64,000 nucleotides of DNA from Paenibacillus polymyxa M1. Lineage in GTDB: Bacteria; Bacillota; Bacilli; Paenibacillales; Paenibacillaceae. Numbering within the stretch: position 1 is the stretch's first letter; each line of letters starts with the position of its first letter. The stretch spans positions 363,001-427,000 of the forward strand of contig NC_017542.1 of the NCBI RefSeq assembly GCF_000237325.1. The letters run 5' to 3'. The position numbers and the translations under genes were made by a program. Below are positions 51,869-62,282 of this stretch, piece after piece. Below the pieces are notes generated by a model. That model was not told the DNA's origin and did no database searches. It saw nothing but the letters and a program-made list of their open reading frames with translations.

Positions 51869-53010
51869 ATGGAATTATAGTTCGTTTCTGGCTACAGCTT
51901 TTACTTCGAAGAGAACAAGCAGTAACCTTGCTGGTTTCCTTTAGTGTGGTTCTTTTATTCAATTTAATAATGAATGAAGGTATTGCAATAACTTATAGTG
52001 TTAACTTGTTATTTGTAGCTTTTTTTTCTTTACAGATTGCGAGTATACACAATCGTAATCATACAGAACCGTATATATATATTTCTGTCTTTCCTAATTA
52101 TCGTCTAATCGCTTACCAGCTTTATGTTTCTTTAATTCTTTCGTTTCCTCTCTTGCTCATGATGGTAGGACTTTTATGGAAATCATTCGCTGATGTATCA
52201 TTATGGAATTTGGTTATCATTGTATTTTTTTCTAGTGTTTTTTCATCGATGTTGGGTCTCTTCCTGGGGCAGGTAGTAAAGCATTATGGGTTGGCCTTCA
52301 CTTTTCTCATTGCTTTTTACCTTCCTATAGGTTTAGTTTCCTGGTCTTTTAATGAAAAGTTACGTTACATATCTCCTGTAGTGAATATATTCAACCCCTA
52401 TATGATCAACTGGCGAAATCTCTTTGGACTCTTAGGCTGTAGTTTATTATTTTACGGATTAGGCACATTGTTATCCAGTCGGCGCGGAGGCGGCAAAAAG
52501 TCTATAATCCCTTGGATTAGTACGGTCCTTGCTTGTAGTATATTGATGGGCGTATGGGGATATGAGAGGCTATTTAATGAGAATGTACAGACATCGTCGT
52601 TTCAAAAAATAACTGTGGGACAAACACAAGTAGAGTATAAGGGGATTAGTTCGTATCAGGCTAGGCAATTTGCCACCCTTTTTGAAACGCTGTATCAAGT
52701 GGCTAAGAAAAAGGAGACACACCCGATTCACTATACCTTGGAAATCACCCGAATACACTCCATGTCATCGTTCGAGCCGAAAATAATAGTGCAAAATCAT
52801 AATAAACTTCAAATCAATATTTATTCAAATAAGCTTTTAGAGTTTAATTTCGGAATGGATTGGGCGAGTAAGTGGATTGATTACATTTTGCCACAATTGA
52901 CCCACTTGTCCAATGAGCAAGTTGATGCTTTTAAACGCCTCAAAAATGAAATTATTTTGGAAGTTAGAGAAAAAAATCCCGAAAATATCTATACAATTCA
53001 GGGTGACTGA
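51865..53010 (+). CDS. Membrane protein with extracytoplasmic C-terminal domain
   Basis: 381 residues. About six hydrophobic segments (residues 20-215) resemble an ABC-2 permease. A further segment at IIPWISTVLACSILMGVWGY leads into a soluble domain of roughly 130 residues (about 250-381), probably outside the membrane. That domain starts FQKITVGQTQVEYKGISSYQ and contains two beta-rich halves and a final helix LSNEQVDAFKRLKNEIILEV. I do not recognise it. ATG 51865 overlaps the preceding stop. The three genes ATPase, permease, permease-plus-domain form one coupled unit. Confidence 0.7.
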   Translation: MNGIIVRFWLQLLLRREQAVTLLVSFSVVLLFNLIMNEGIAITYSVNLLFVAFFSLQIASIHNRNHTEPYIYISVFPNYRLIAYQLYVSLILSFPLLLMMVGLLWKSFADVSLWNLVIIVFFSSVFSSMLGLFLGQVVKHYGLAFTFLIAFYLPIGLVSWSFNEKLRYISPVVNIFNPYMINWRNLFGLLGCSLLFYGLGTLLSSRRGGGKKSIIPWISTVLACSILMGVWGYERLFNENVQTSSFQKITVGQTQVEYKGISSYQARQFATLFETLYQVAKKKETHPIHYTLEITRIHSMSSFEPKIIVQNHNKLQINIYSNKLLEFNFGMDWASKWIDYILPQLTHLSNEQVDAFKRLKNEIILEVREKNPENIYTIQGD

Positions 53011-53073
53011 GAGCTAAAATAGTGAGATTTCATGAAGAACGAATAATAGTAGATAAAGAAAGGGATGGAATGC

Positions 53074-54919
53074 ATGGAACGTGAGGCAGACCATTTGAAT
53101 ATAAGAGCTATATTTCATTCATTCCAATATTGGCCGAAGTTAACTAAGTTACTATGGAGTACAGAACCTATCTACTTTATTATCATTATTTTTGGCTATC
53201 TACTAAAAGGAACACTCCCGATTGCTAACCTTCTTTCCATACAGTATTTGGTTTCTGAATTTGAGACTAACACGGTATGGCATAAGCTTCAAATCAGCGC
53301 AGTTTTCCCTGTAATTATCGTGATGTTTTCTAGTTTGCTTATTTCAAGTTTAATTGAATACTCTGATAAATTGTTCCAAATTTCACTGATAAATAAATTA
53401 CAAACATTAATAGTATCACAAGCATCAACATTTAATCTTGCGGATTTTGAGTCCGCAAGTACACAATCAGCTCAAAAGAGTACAGAACGACTCAATAGAT
53501 AGACCTATTCAGATCTATAAAGAACTCATTAATTTGTTAAGTTCCATGGTTACGTTATGCTCTAGTATTGCCATTTTAATAGCATTCAGATGGTGGATAT
53601 TACTCATTCTTGTTGTTTCCCCCCTGGCATCTTTTTATTCTTTATTGAGATTCACACAAATTCAATATGTAGCCAAGAAAAAACGGGCTCCTTTACAACG
53701 TAAATCCAGGTATATTAATTACTTATTGACTAATGAGAAGTCTTTTAAAGAAATCCTATTGTATCAACTTAGTGACTACTTTACAGCAAAATATAAGGAC
53801 ATTTTTGATGTTTTCTACAAAGAGGATAAGTATTTAGCCAAAAAACGTATTGCGTTATATTTGTCTTTTCAAGTAATAAGTACATTATTTATAGCCATTG
53901 CTTTGATTATGATTATACAAATATCATGGAAAGAAGAATTTCTCGTTGGCAGCATTTATGCATTAGTTCAAGCAGTATTATTAGCTAATCAAAATATTAA
54001 CACAGTATCTCAAGGATTGATTTCATTGTGTGATCATAATCTGTATCTAGATGAATTATTCGCTTTTTTTAACATAAAACCTAAACAAGACAGTTCTAGA
54101 ATGTTGCTAAGAGAGTCAGGTATACAAGCTGATTCAACGATAGAATGCATAGAATTTAAGAATGTTTCATTTGCTTACCCAGATCAAAAAGAATTGGCTC
54201 TCAAAGATATAAGTTTTAAAATGAAACGTGGTGAATCTCTTGCTCTAGTGGGCAGGAATGGATCAGGGAAAACAACAGTGATAAAACTTTTAACGGGGTT
54301 ATATGAAGACTTTGAAGGAGATATTTTAATCAATTCTATCTCGGTTCGAAATTACAATAAAGAAATGCTTTACAAGAAAGTAGGTGTTATATTTCAAGAT
54401 TTTGTCCAATTTGATTTTTCAGTAAGAGAAAATATAGGTTTTGGCAGTATAGGGGATCTTGAACTTGATACCAGGATGTGGGAATCGGCGCAACATACAG
54501 GAGTAGATTCGGTAATACGAGATTTGCCTAATCAATTAGAACAACAGCTAGGAAGAAACTTCGAAGGGGGGATACAGCTTTCAGGAGGGCAGTGGCAAAA
54601 GATTGCTATATCGAGAGCGCTCTTCAAAGATGCTGACGTTTATGTATTAGATGAGCCTAGTTCATTTCTTGATCCAGAATCGGAAAAACAAGTATTTAAA
54701 CAATTTCAAAAATTCGTTGATAATAGACTATGCCTCTACATATCTCATCGCTATACCTCTGTTTTATATGCAGATAAAATTTTAGTTATGGAAAAGGGTC
54801 AGATAGTAGAAGGAGGAACCCACCAAGAACTAATTGAAAATAGAGGGTTTTACTATAATTTATTTTCTGACGAAATTCATACATTCCAGAAAGCGCTAGT
54901 TATTAATGATGTACGCTAA
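53074..54919 (+). pseudogene. ABC exporter (TMD-NBD) split by a frameshift
   Basis: Two overlapping frames encode one ABC half-transporter of about 610 residues. The first (53074-53502) carries the N-terminal membrane part to LADFESAST; the second resumes at NQLKRVQNDSIDRPIQIYKE and holds the remaining membrane helices plus the ATPase domain: Walker A VGRNGSGKTT, signature LSGGQWQK, Walker B VYVLDEPSSFLD, H-loop ISHR. The join is near 53461 in AGTACACAATC. Adding one AC unit (ACAC to ACACAC) would restore the usual spacing FE-8 residues-QL seen in exporters, so loss of a dinucleotide repeat is the likely cause. ATG 53074 has AAAGGG upstream. There is no peptidase domain. Programmed shifting or a sequencing error are alternatives. 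Confidence 0.8.
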
Positions 54920-54988
54920 CTGTGTATTAAGATTCTGGCAAATAGTGAGACTGCGAACAGAATTGTTTTTTACCTTATGAGAAGTAGA

Positions 54989-55257
54989 CTATAACAAAAA
55001 AGCGGAGCTTCCCTTTGAGAGGCCCTGCTTTTGGGCTTCACATTGGACATTTTCTATATGAGTTAGCCAATATTGATGGGATAGTGCACGAATCTTTCTT
55101 TTCAGTCTGTAGATGCGGGTCGTTATCGCCGTAACTGAAATATTATATTTGTCAGCGAGGAAGGACATAGACAGCGGAGGTTGCTTACATATAACAAATT
55201 GATAGACGATAAAGGACTGCTTAACAGTGAAAAAGGAATGAAGAATTTGTGAAAAGC
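54989..55257 (-). pseudogene. C-terminal fragment of an HTH regulator-like protein
   Basis: The minus strand has an open frame ending in TAG (54991-54989) with a protein-like stretch: SFIVYQFVICKQPPLSMSFL, then ADKYNISVTAITTRIYRLKR, KIRALSHQYWL. It resembles a helix-turn-helix and its C-terminal flank. Only a Met at 55168 is available as start, giving 59 residues without a ribosome binding site, so this is more likely a truncated gene. It marks the right end of the AT-rich island. The exact family is not recognised. Confidence 0.45.
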
Positions 55258-55269
55258 GATGATAAAATA

Positions 55270-55296
55270 TACAAAAACATACAAAAAAACCGATAT
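55270..55296 (+). promoter_or_regulatory. Sigma-D-like promoter of the FlxA-like gene
   Basis: TACA (55270-55273), 15 nt, ACCGATAT (55289-55296). The same ACCGATAT -10 with 15-nt spacing precedes the chemotaxis-type gene at 4299. E. coli flxA is a flagellar sigma-factor gene, which fits. Confidence 0.45.
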
Positions 55297-55338
55297 ACCT
55301 CTAGAATTACTATTTAGAAAAGAAATGGAGGTTTTAAG

Positions 55339-56121
55339 ATGAATGTATCTTTTACATCATCTCACCAATCGTCGTTCCATACCACAGATAACAACCGACT
55401 TGAACTACGGCATCCCCTTTCCCCTCAGGCTGAAAGGAAGAGTATAGGCAAGCCGCAAAACAAGATTATTAAGCAATTGATAGAGCAGAAGCAAAATCTG
55501 ATGGAGAGGCGTTCGGACTATATAAGTAATGCTCTAAAACGTGGCCTCGGTTCGGAAGCTGTAAAAGCCGAAATGGAAAAGATAGATAAGCAGATTCAAC
55601 AAATTGACGAGAATATTCAGAAGCAATCAATAGAAGAACAAAAAAAAGCATTTGGAATGGATGAGGAAAGTAAAAAAGAAGCCCAGGAAGATAAAAAGGA
55701 ACAATATACGCACAAGACTGCAGAGGAGCAGAAGCAAAGTCTCATGACTTATACGATGCATAGTATTGTATCAGCAAACAACCAGCTAAAGAATTCCAAA
55801 ATCACTAAAAGGGCACAAATTACATTAGAAAGCGAAGCTAAAGGTTGGGAAAACACTAACCCTTCAAGATCAACTACTTTGCGTGAGAAGGCAGAAGGCC
55901 TTAATGGGAAAATTATGGAGATTGCCTCAAATATCAATGAGTGCATTAGAAAAGCAGTGAATGAGGAAGCGACGATAATAGATCGAGATGAATCAAAGGA
56001 TGAGAAAGAATCAAGTATAGAGGTTGGTAGGGTGTGGACTGAACAAGAGATCAATGCCTATGTGGATTCGGCTAAAGACGAAGCTAAGAATGCAGGTGTG
56101 AAGATTAATATTGCAGTTTAA
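55339..56121 (+). CDS. FlxA-like coiled-coil protein
   Basis: 260 residues, highly charged, no signal peptide or membrane segment. Residues 35-110 form a long coiled coil with FlxA-like spacing: KIIKQLIEQKQNLMERRSDY, a short acidic turn, then EKIDKQIQQIDENIQKQSIE. A second helical region (about 135-205) and an acidic C terminus follow. FlxA-like proteins are small coiled-coil proteins of unknown function associated with motility regulons. GGAGG lies before the ATG. The preceding promoter has the sigma-D -10 element. The gene is AT-rich like its left neighbours, but intact. Confidence 0.6.
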   Translation: MNVSFTSSHQSSFHTTDNNRLELRHPLSPQAERKSIGKPQNKIIKQLIEQKQNLMERRSDYISNALKRGLGSEAVKAEMEKIDKQIQQIDENIQKQSIEEQKKAFGMDEESKKEAQEDKKEQYTHKTAEEQKQSLMTYTMHSIVSANNQLKNSKITKRAQITLESEAKGWENTNPSRSTTLREKAEGLNGKIMEIASNINECIRKAVNEEATIIDRDESKDEKESSIEVGRVWTEQEINAYVDSAKDEAKNAGVKINIAV

Positions 56122-56263
56122 TCGGACTATTATTGCTATTTAGTAAAGAGGCTATTTGCTCAATAGGTTTGTTTATAAAATGAAGTGTTCAAAAATACGT
56201 AACCAAATGCTTATCGTTTATTATTAAATAGTTAATACATATATTAAGTATTTAATAATAATA

Positions 56264-56292
56264 TTGACTATGCTAATTACGGTGTGTTATAT
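56264..56292 (+). promoter_or_regulatory. Probable promoter of the arabinofuranosidase gene
   Basis: TTGACT (56264-56269), 17 nt, TTATAT (56287-56292). TGGAAGCGTTAATA, a cre-like site with two mismatches, follows at 56293-56306. The remaining 56122-56368 is AT-rich and holds no gene. Confidence 0.5.
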
Positions 56293-56368
56293 TGGAAGCG
56301 TTAATAAAATGGCTTGTTAATTTTAGGTACAACAAATTTTATTTTCGCATTCAGAGAGGATGGTTTAG

Positions 56369-57883
<1,515 letters not shown>

Positions 57884-57919
57884 TTCTCTTTCTAAAAGGA
57901 ACGGACTGAGTTATATCTA

Positions 57920-57974
57920 AAAAGCCCGCATTCTCTCTTGTAAGGCTACTACAAGAGCAGGAATGCGGGTTTTT
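57920..57974 (+). terminator. Terminator after abfA
   Basis: AAAGCCCGCATTC and GAATGCGGGTTTTT form the outer stem, with an inner CTCTTGTA/TACAAGAG stem. Confidence 0.9.
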
Positions 57975-58035
57975 GTATAAAAATGAGCCATTTGTCCCTC
58001 CATCGATATAGTGCTCAAAAGGAAGAGGTAATTCC

Positions 58036-58055
58036 AATAAATATTAATATTTATT
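58036..58055. repeat. 20-bp AT-only palindrome between abfA and the Hsp90-like gene
   Basis: AATAAATATT followed by AATATTTATT is a perfect palindrome. A second hairpin ACCCAG/CTGGGT lies at 58132-58154. No gene is supported between 57975 and 58298. Confidence 0.5.
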
Positions 58056-58298
58056 CCTAAATTTAACTAGGCAAAGATGATCCTTAATCACTAAGTGTTC
58101 GTGCCTCGTACATTTTTATGAAGTTAATTAGACCCAGTGTCCACACTCCTGGGTGAAAAAAGACCCTGTTATACCGTTGTCAATGAATTGATATCTGAAA
58201 TGAAGGTGTGTAATCCGACTTAAATCCACGTTATACTTTAAAAGATAGCTATTCTAAATAAAAGATGGCTGTAGCATTTCGTGAAAGGAATGATCTCT

Positions 58299-60194
58299 AT
58301 GAGTCAAACAGACGAATATCGTTTTCAAGTAAATTTGGGCGGCATGATTGATATTTTGGCCAATCATTTATATAGCAGTCCACGGGTGTTTATACGTGAA
58401 ATACTACAAAATGCAACAGATGCGATCACGGCTCGCAAGGAGCTACGAAAGACTGAAGCTGAAAGTAGATCATTGAAAGAAGACAATACCCTTGAAGATA
58501 CAGTTTCTGAGAGTAACGACTATGAAGGCAAAGTCATCGTAGAGCTATCCGGTGCCGGGGATCAGCAGGTATTGATGATTCAGGATAACGGTATTGGATT
58601 GTCTGAAGAAGACATTCACCGGTTTCTGTCGATCATCGGGCAGTCTTCCAAGAAGGGGGCTGATTTGCTAACCTCGGAGACTTCATTTATCGGGCGTTTT
58701 GGGATTGGCTTGCTGTCTTGTTTTATGGTGAGCGATGAAATTGTAGTACTGACCCGTTCGGTGAAGGAAGGCATCTCTATGGAATGGAGAGGGAAGCCGG
58801 ATGGGACGTATACGATTCGTCGATTAGAGACTGAGCTGCCTATAGGGACGCAAATTTATTTGCGCTGTAAGCCGGGGAGCGAGTTTTATTATGAGCCAGC
58901 GCAGGTGAAAGACTCCTTATTTTATTATGGAGCCTTGCTGCCATATCCTGTCCTGCTGTCTGTAGACGGGGAGACTAAGCAGGTCAATCTTCCATCGACA
59001 AGCTGGATGCAGGACCCGGAACAATTACGGAGTCGACGCGGTGAGGTGCTGGATTTAGGCTATCGCCTAATGGGTGAGCGCTTCAGTGATTTTATACCGC
59101 TGCGGACGGCATCGGGCAGAACAGGCGGGATTGCATTCATTTTGCCTCGCAGTGTTAATCTGAACAGCAAGCGGCTGCATCGGGTGTATCTGAAGCATAT
59201 GCTCGTGTCCGACAAAGCGGAAAATGTATTGCCAGAATGGGCATTTTTCATTAAAAGCCTGATTTGGACAGACGAATTGCAACCAACGGCATCTCGTGAA
59301 TACTTTTATGAAAATGAGCAGCTTGATGCGGTTCGTTCCGAATTGGGAACCTGTATTCGAGAAGAACTGCTTCGCATGGCGGAATATGAGCCAGACCGCT
59401 TGCAGCACTGGATTCGTTTGCACGAGCTATCCATGAAGGCGCTCGCGGTCGAGGATGATGAATTTCTGCGGATTATGCACCGCTGGTTTTCCTTCGAAAG
59501 TACTTTTGGGCGGCGCGAGCTGAGTGAACTGATCCGAGAGGCGGGCGGGCGTCCGCTCCATTACACGGCGACCGTGGATGAGTATCGCCAGATTACGCAT
59601 GTGGCGGCAGCGCAATCGATGCTGGTGATCAACGGCGGATATATCTATGATTCAGAAATTTTGGATAAGCTGCACTGGATCGACGCTACCCTGCAAACAG
59701 AGCGACTCAGCCCTGAGGATGTATCTTTATCATTTACCGGGTTGACGCAGGAAGAGCACACCAAGTATTACGATGTGCTACGTGTGATGGATGCTGCTTT
59801 GCAGCCGATGCGCTGCCGTGCTGAGTTGAAGCGTTTTGAGCCTGCGAGCTTGCCTGTGCTTTACACCATTTCACAGGATGCACTAACCTTGCGCTCCATG
59901 GAACACACAGTTGAAGAGACCACTTCGCTTTTTTCCAATGTGCTCGATAGTCTAAAAGCGGGAGTCCAGCAGAACGCGGGCTATTCGACCTTGTATTTTA
60001 ATTTAAGCAACCCGGTAGTGGCGCGGATTTTTGAAGCTACCGATACACAGATGATTACGGCTGCAACAGAAATGATGTATGTGAATGCGCTTATGATGGG
60101 TCACTATCCGATGAACCGCAGTGAGCTAGGGCTGATGAACCGGAGTGTGCTGCATTTTATCAATTGGGGATTAGGGAACGGACAGAATACGTAA
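58299..60194 (+). CDS. Divergent Hsp90 family chaperone
   Basis: About 631 residues. The N-terminal GHKL ATPase domain has E34 and N38 (FIREILQNATDAITA), D96 (QDNGIGLSEEDI), and GRFGIGLLSCFM at 132-143, as in HtpG/Hsp90. The middle domain follows (LGYRLMGERFSDFIPLRTA, then LNSKRLHRVYLKHMLVSD, and SREYFYE with a conserved Arg). The C-terminal dimerisation part is shorter and unlike ordinary HtpG, ending FINWGLGNGQN. The usual NSSDAxDK reads NATDAITA. It is probably not the housekeeping HtpG but the second Hsp90-like type seen in some Gram-positives. ATG 58299 follows GAAAGGA. The TPR-like gene starts 24 nt downstream. Confidence 0.88.
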   Translation: MSQTDEYRFQVNLGGMIDILANHLYSSPRVFIREILQNATDAITARKELRKTEAESRSLKEDNTLEDTVSESNDYEGKVIVELSGAGDQQVLMIQDNGIGLSEEDIHRFLSIIGQSSKKGADLLTSETSFIGRFGIGLLSCFMVSDEIVVLTRSVKEGISMEWRGKPDGTYTIRRLETELPIGTQIYLRCKPGSEFYYEPAQVKDSLFYYGALLPYPVLLSVDGETKQVNLPSTSWMQDPEQLRSRRGEVLDLGYRLMGERFSDFIPLRTASGRTGGIAFILPRSVNLNSKRLHRVYLKHMLVSDKAENVLPEWAFFIKSLIWTDELQPTASREYFYENEQLDAVRSELGTCIREELLRMAEYEPDRLQHWIRLHELSMKALAVEDDEFLRIMHRWFSFESTFGRRELSELIREAGGRPLHYTATVDEYRQITHVAAAQSMLVINGGYIYDSEILDKLHWIDATLQTERLSPEDVSLSFTGLTQEEHTKYYDVLRVMDAALQPMRCRAELKRFEPASLPVLYTISQDALTLRSMEHTVEETTSLFSNVLDSLKAGVQQNAGYSTLYFNLSNPVVARIFEATDTQMITAATEMMYVNALMMGHYPMNRSELGLMNRSVLHFINWGLGNGQNT

Positions 60195-60218
60195 TTGCGT
60201 AATTAAAGGAGGATTCAA

Positions 60219-61280
60219 ATGGAAGAGACGATATATGAAATGATGGAGCAGGCGCAGGATATGCCCGGAGGGGCGGCAAAGCTGGCGATTCTGGAAGAGG
60301 CTGTTCGCCTGGCGGATACCTCAGGTTTGAAGGAGCTCGCTTATGAAATTCGGGGAGAGATTGTAGACTGTGCTATTTTTAACGGATATCCATTGAAGTC
60401 GCTGATTGCTTTTTCATGGCAGCTGGGTCAATTTGACCAAAATCCAGAGGAATACGACCCCGTTGAGCTGTTGTGGAACTATAAATGGATACTTGGAAAG
60501 GTGTGCAGTTTTCCGAATATATCAAAAACTCAAATCGAGGATCTGGTAGAGGATATGCGCAGACGTTATGCTGAATACGGGTATAATGAGCGACCATATT
60601 ACTATTATAAGTTCCGCATCGCGATGGACATGGGTGAACTGGATGAAGCACGGCGGTATCTGGATATGTTCCGCGTAATTGAGCCAGACAGTATGAGTGA
60701 TTGTGAAGCCTGTGAGCAGAGCCAGATGGTGCGATTCTATTACTTGACCGGAGAAGACGAGCAGGCGCTTGCCGTGGCAAAACCGATTTTATCGGGACGG
60801 ATGAGATGTGCAGAAGTGCCGCATGTGACGCTCTCGCAGGTGCTATTGCCGCTGTATCGTCAAGGCGAGGTTGATCAGGCGAAGGAGCAGTATCGCAAAG
60901 GCTATCGCCTGGTTCGTGATGACCGTGACTTCCTGAAAACGATAGCAGAGCATATTGAGTATTTGACGGTTGCAAATCCGATTGAAGGAATCGGAGTGGT
61001 GGAACGTCATTTGCACATCGCATTGGACTATGAGAGCGGATTGGAGCAAATGTATTTTTACGCAGCGATGGTAGGGCTGCTGCAAAAGCTGGATACTTCG
61101 AGAAAACTTCGTTTGATTCGGATGCCTGCATCTTTTGAATGGGGCAAACAGGAACGTACGTTAGAAGAGATCATTGCGTACTTCAGACCACTGGCAGAGT
61201 CTGCGGCAGCTGAATTTGACCGACGGAATGGGAATGCATTTTATTCGAAATGGATTGGGAAGATTGTTCAACCGGCGTAG
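60219..61280 (+). CDS. TPR-like protein linked to the Hsp90-like gene
   Basis: 353 residues, cytoplasmic, all helical. Repeated helix-turn-helix units of about 34-40 residues are visible: AKLAILEEAVRLADTSGLKE, ELDEARRYLDMFRVIEPDSM, VRFYYLTGEDEQALAVAKPI, LPLYRQGEVDQAKEQYRKGY and VVERHLHIALDYESGLEQMY. AAAGGAGG precedes the ATG, 24 nt after the chaperone gene, so they form an operon. TPR proteins are the usual Hsp90 co-chaperones in eukaryotes; here the pairing suggests a dedicated client adaptor. No C-terminal MEEVD-like docking motif is seen in the chaperone, so the mode of contact would differ. Confidence 0.8.
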   Translation: MEETIYEMMEQAQDMPGGAAKLAILEEAVRLADTSGLKELAYEIRGEIVDCAIFNGYPLKSLIAFSWQLGQFDQNPEEYDPVELLWNYKWILGKVCSFPNISKTQIEDLVEDMRRRYAEYGYNERPYYYYKFRIAMDMGELDEARRYLDMFRVIEPDSMSDCEACEQSQMVRFYYLTGEDEQALAVAKPILSGRMRCAEVPHVTLSQVLLPLYRQGEVDQAKEQYRKGYRLVRDDRDFLKTIAEHIEYLTVANPIEGIGVVERHLHIALDYESGLEQMYFYAAMVGLLQKLDTSRKLRLIRMPASFEWGKQERTLEEIIAYFRPLAESAAAEFDRRNGNAFYSKWIGKIVQPA

Positions 61281-61370
61281 AAGAACAGGCGACTGTGGCG
61301 AATATTTTATACAGCCCAAACAATGAACGAGTAGAATATTCTTGTTTGAAATGACAGGAGGGATGATATC

Positions 61371-62117
61371 GTGACTATGACCCAGAAGGTAATTAATTTT
61401 GCGCATCGCGGAGCTTCCGGGGTATGTCCTGAAAATACAATGGCGGCTTTCCGCCACGCGTTGGAACTGGGAGCAACAGGCATTGAAACGGATGTGCAGC
61501 GTACCCAAGATGGGCATTTGGTGCTGATTCACGATGAGTCGCTGGAGCGCACGACAGGTTGCCCGCTGGATGTAAGAGATATCACGCTGGAAGAATTAAA
61601 TAAACTGGATGCAGGCAGTTGGTTTGATGAGAAATTTCGAGGCGAGCGGGTACCGATGCTGGGTGAGTTACTGGAACTGGCACAGTCCTCGGATACCATT
61701 ATTAATCTGGAACTGAAAAATAGCATTCATCTCTATCCGGGGATGGAGGAAGAGGTCATTGCCGCTGTGAAGCGCTTTGGATTGGAAAAGCGGGTGATCT
61801 TATCCAGCTTCAATCATGAATCGCTCGCGCTCTGTGCGCAGATTGCCCCCGAGATCAAGACGGGAGCGCTCTATATTGAGATTATGGTTCGCCCATCGGA
61901 GTATGCAACCCAATTCGGGGCTACAGCACTTCATGCCTACAAGCAAGTGGTTACACCGGAAGCGGTGTCCGAGGCTTTGGCATTAGGCGTTGTCTACCAC
62001 CCATGGACGGTGAATGAGCCGGAGGAAATGGAGCGTCTGCTGGAGGCCGGAGTGAACGGCATCATCACAGACTATCCTGATCGGTTGGCGCACATTCTAG
62101 CTGTCCACTCTTCCTAA
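61371..62117 (+). CDS. Glycerophosphodiester phosphodiesterase
   Basis: 248-residue cytoplasmic enzyme splitting glycerophosphodiesters into glycerol 3-phosphate and an alcohol. The TIM-barrel catalytic set is complete: H12 and R13 (FAHRGASG), E21 (PENT), E39 and D41 (ETDVQRT), H54 (LIHDESLERTTG), and the later NLELKNS and HPWTVNEP. GTG 61371 follows GGAGGG. No signal peptide, so it resembles UgpQ rather than GlpQ. It may be co-transcribed with the Hsp90/TPR pair, though a 90-nt gap separates them. Confidence 0.92.
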   Translation: MTMTQKVINFAHRGASGVCPENTMAAFRHALELGATGIETDVQRTQDGHLVLIHDESLERTTGCPLDVRDITLEELNKLDAGSWFDEKFRGERVPMLGELLELAQSSDTIINLELKNSIHLYPGMEEEVIAAVKRFGLEKRVILSSFNHESLALCAQIAPEIKTGALYIEIMVRPSEYATQFGATALHAYKQVVTPEAVSEALALGVVYHPWTVNEPEEMERLLEAGVNGIITDYPDRLAHILAVHSS

Positions 62118-62185
62118 GAGGAAGACGCAGTAAACCTACAGCTAAGGATTGTAGGGAAGTAGATGTAGCTATGTATTAAAAGAAA

Positions 62186-62231
62186 AAAGACTCTCCTACG
62201 TACTCGCTTTCACGAGACAAGGAGAGTCTTT
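62186..62231 (+). terminator. Terminator after the phosphodiesterase gene
   Basis: AAAGACTCTCC and GGAGAGTCTTT pair around a loop containing ACTCG/CGAGA; eight or more T follow. Confidence 0.9.
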
Positions 62232-62282
62232 TTTTTTGGTTTGAGCCGAAGTGAATGTCATCACGACGATTTTGATTCCGTT

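Noticed and set aside
57975..58298. Possible non-coding RNA between abfA and the Hsp90-like gene
   Set aside because: The palindrome and small hairpin lack a promoter and a T-tract, so no RNA gene can be supported.
60379..61131. 250-codon minus-strand open frame inside the TPR-like gene
   Set aside because: Antisense to a gene with a strong binding site and coherent helical repeats; the translated product has no domain-like pattern.
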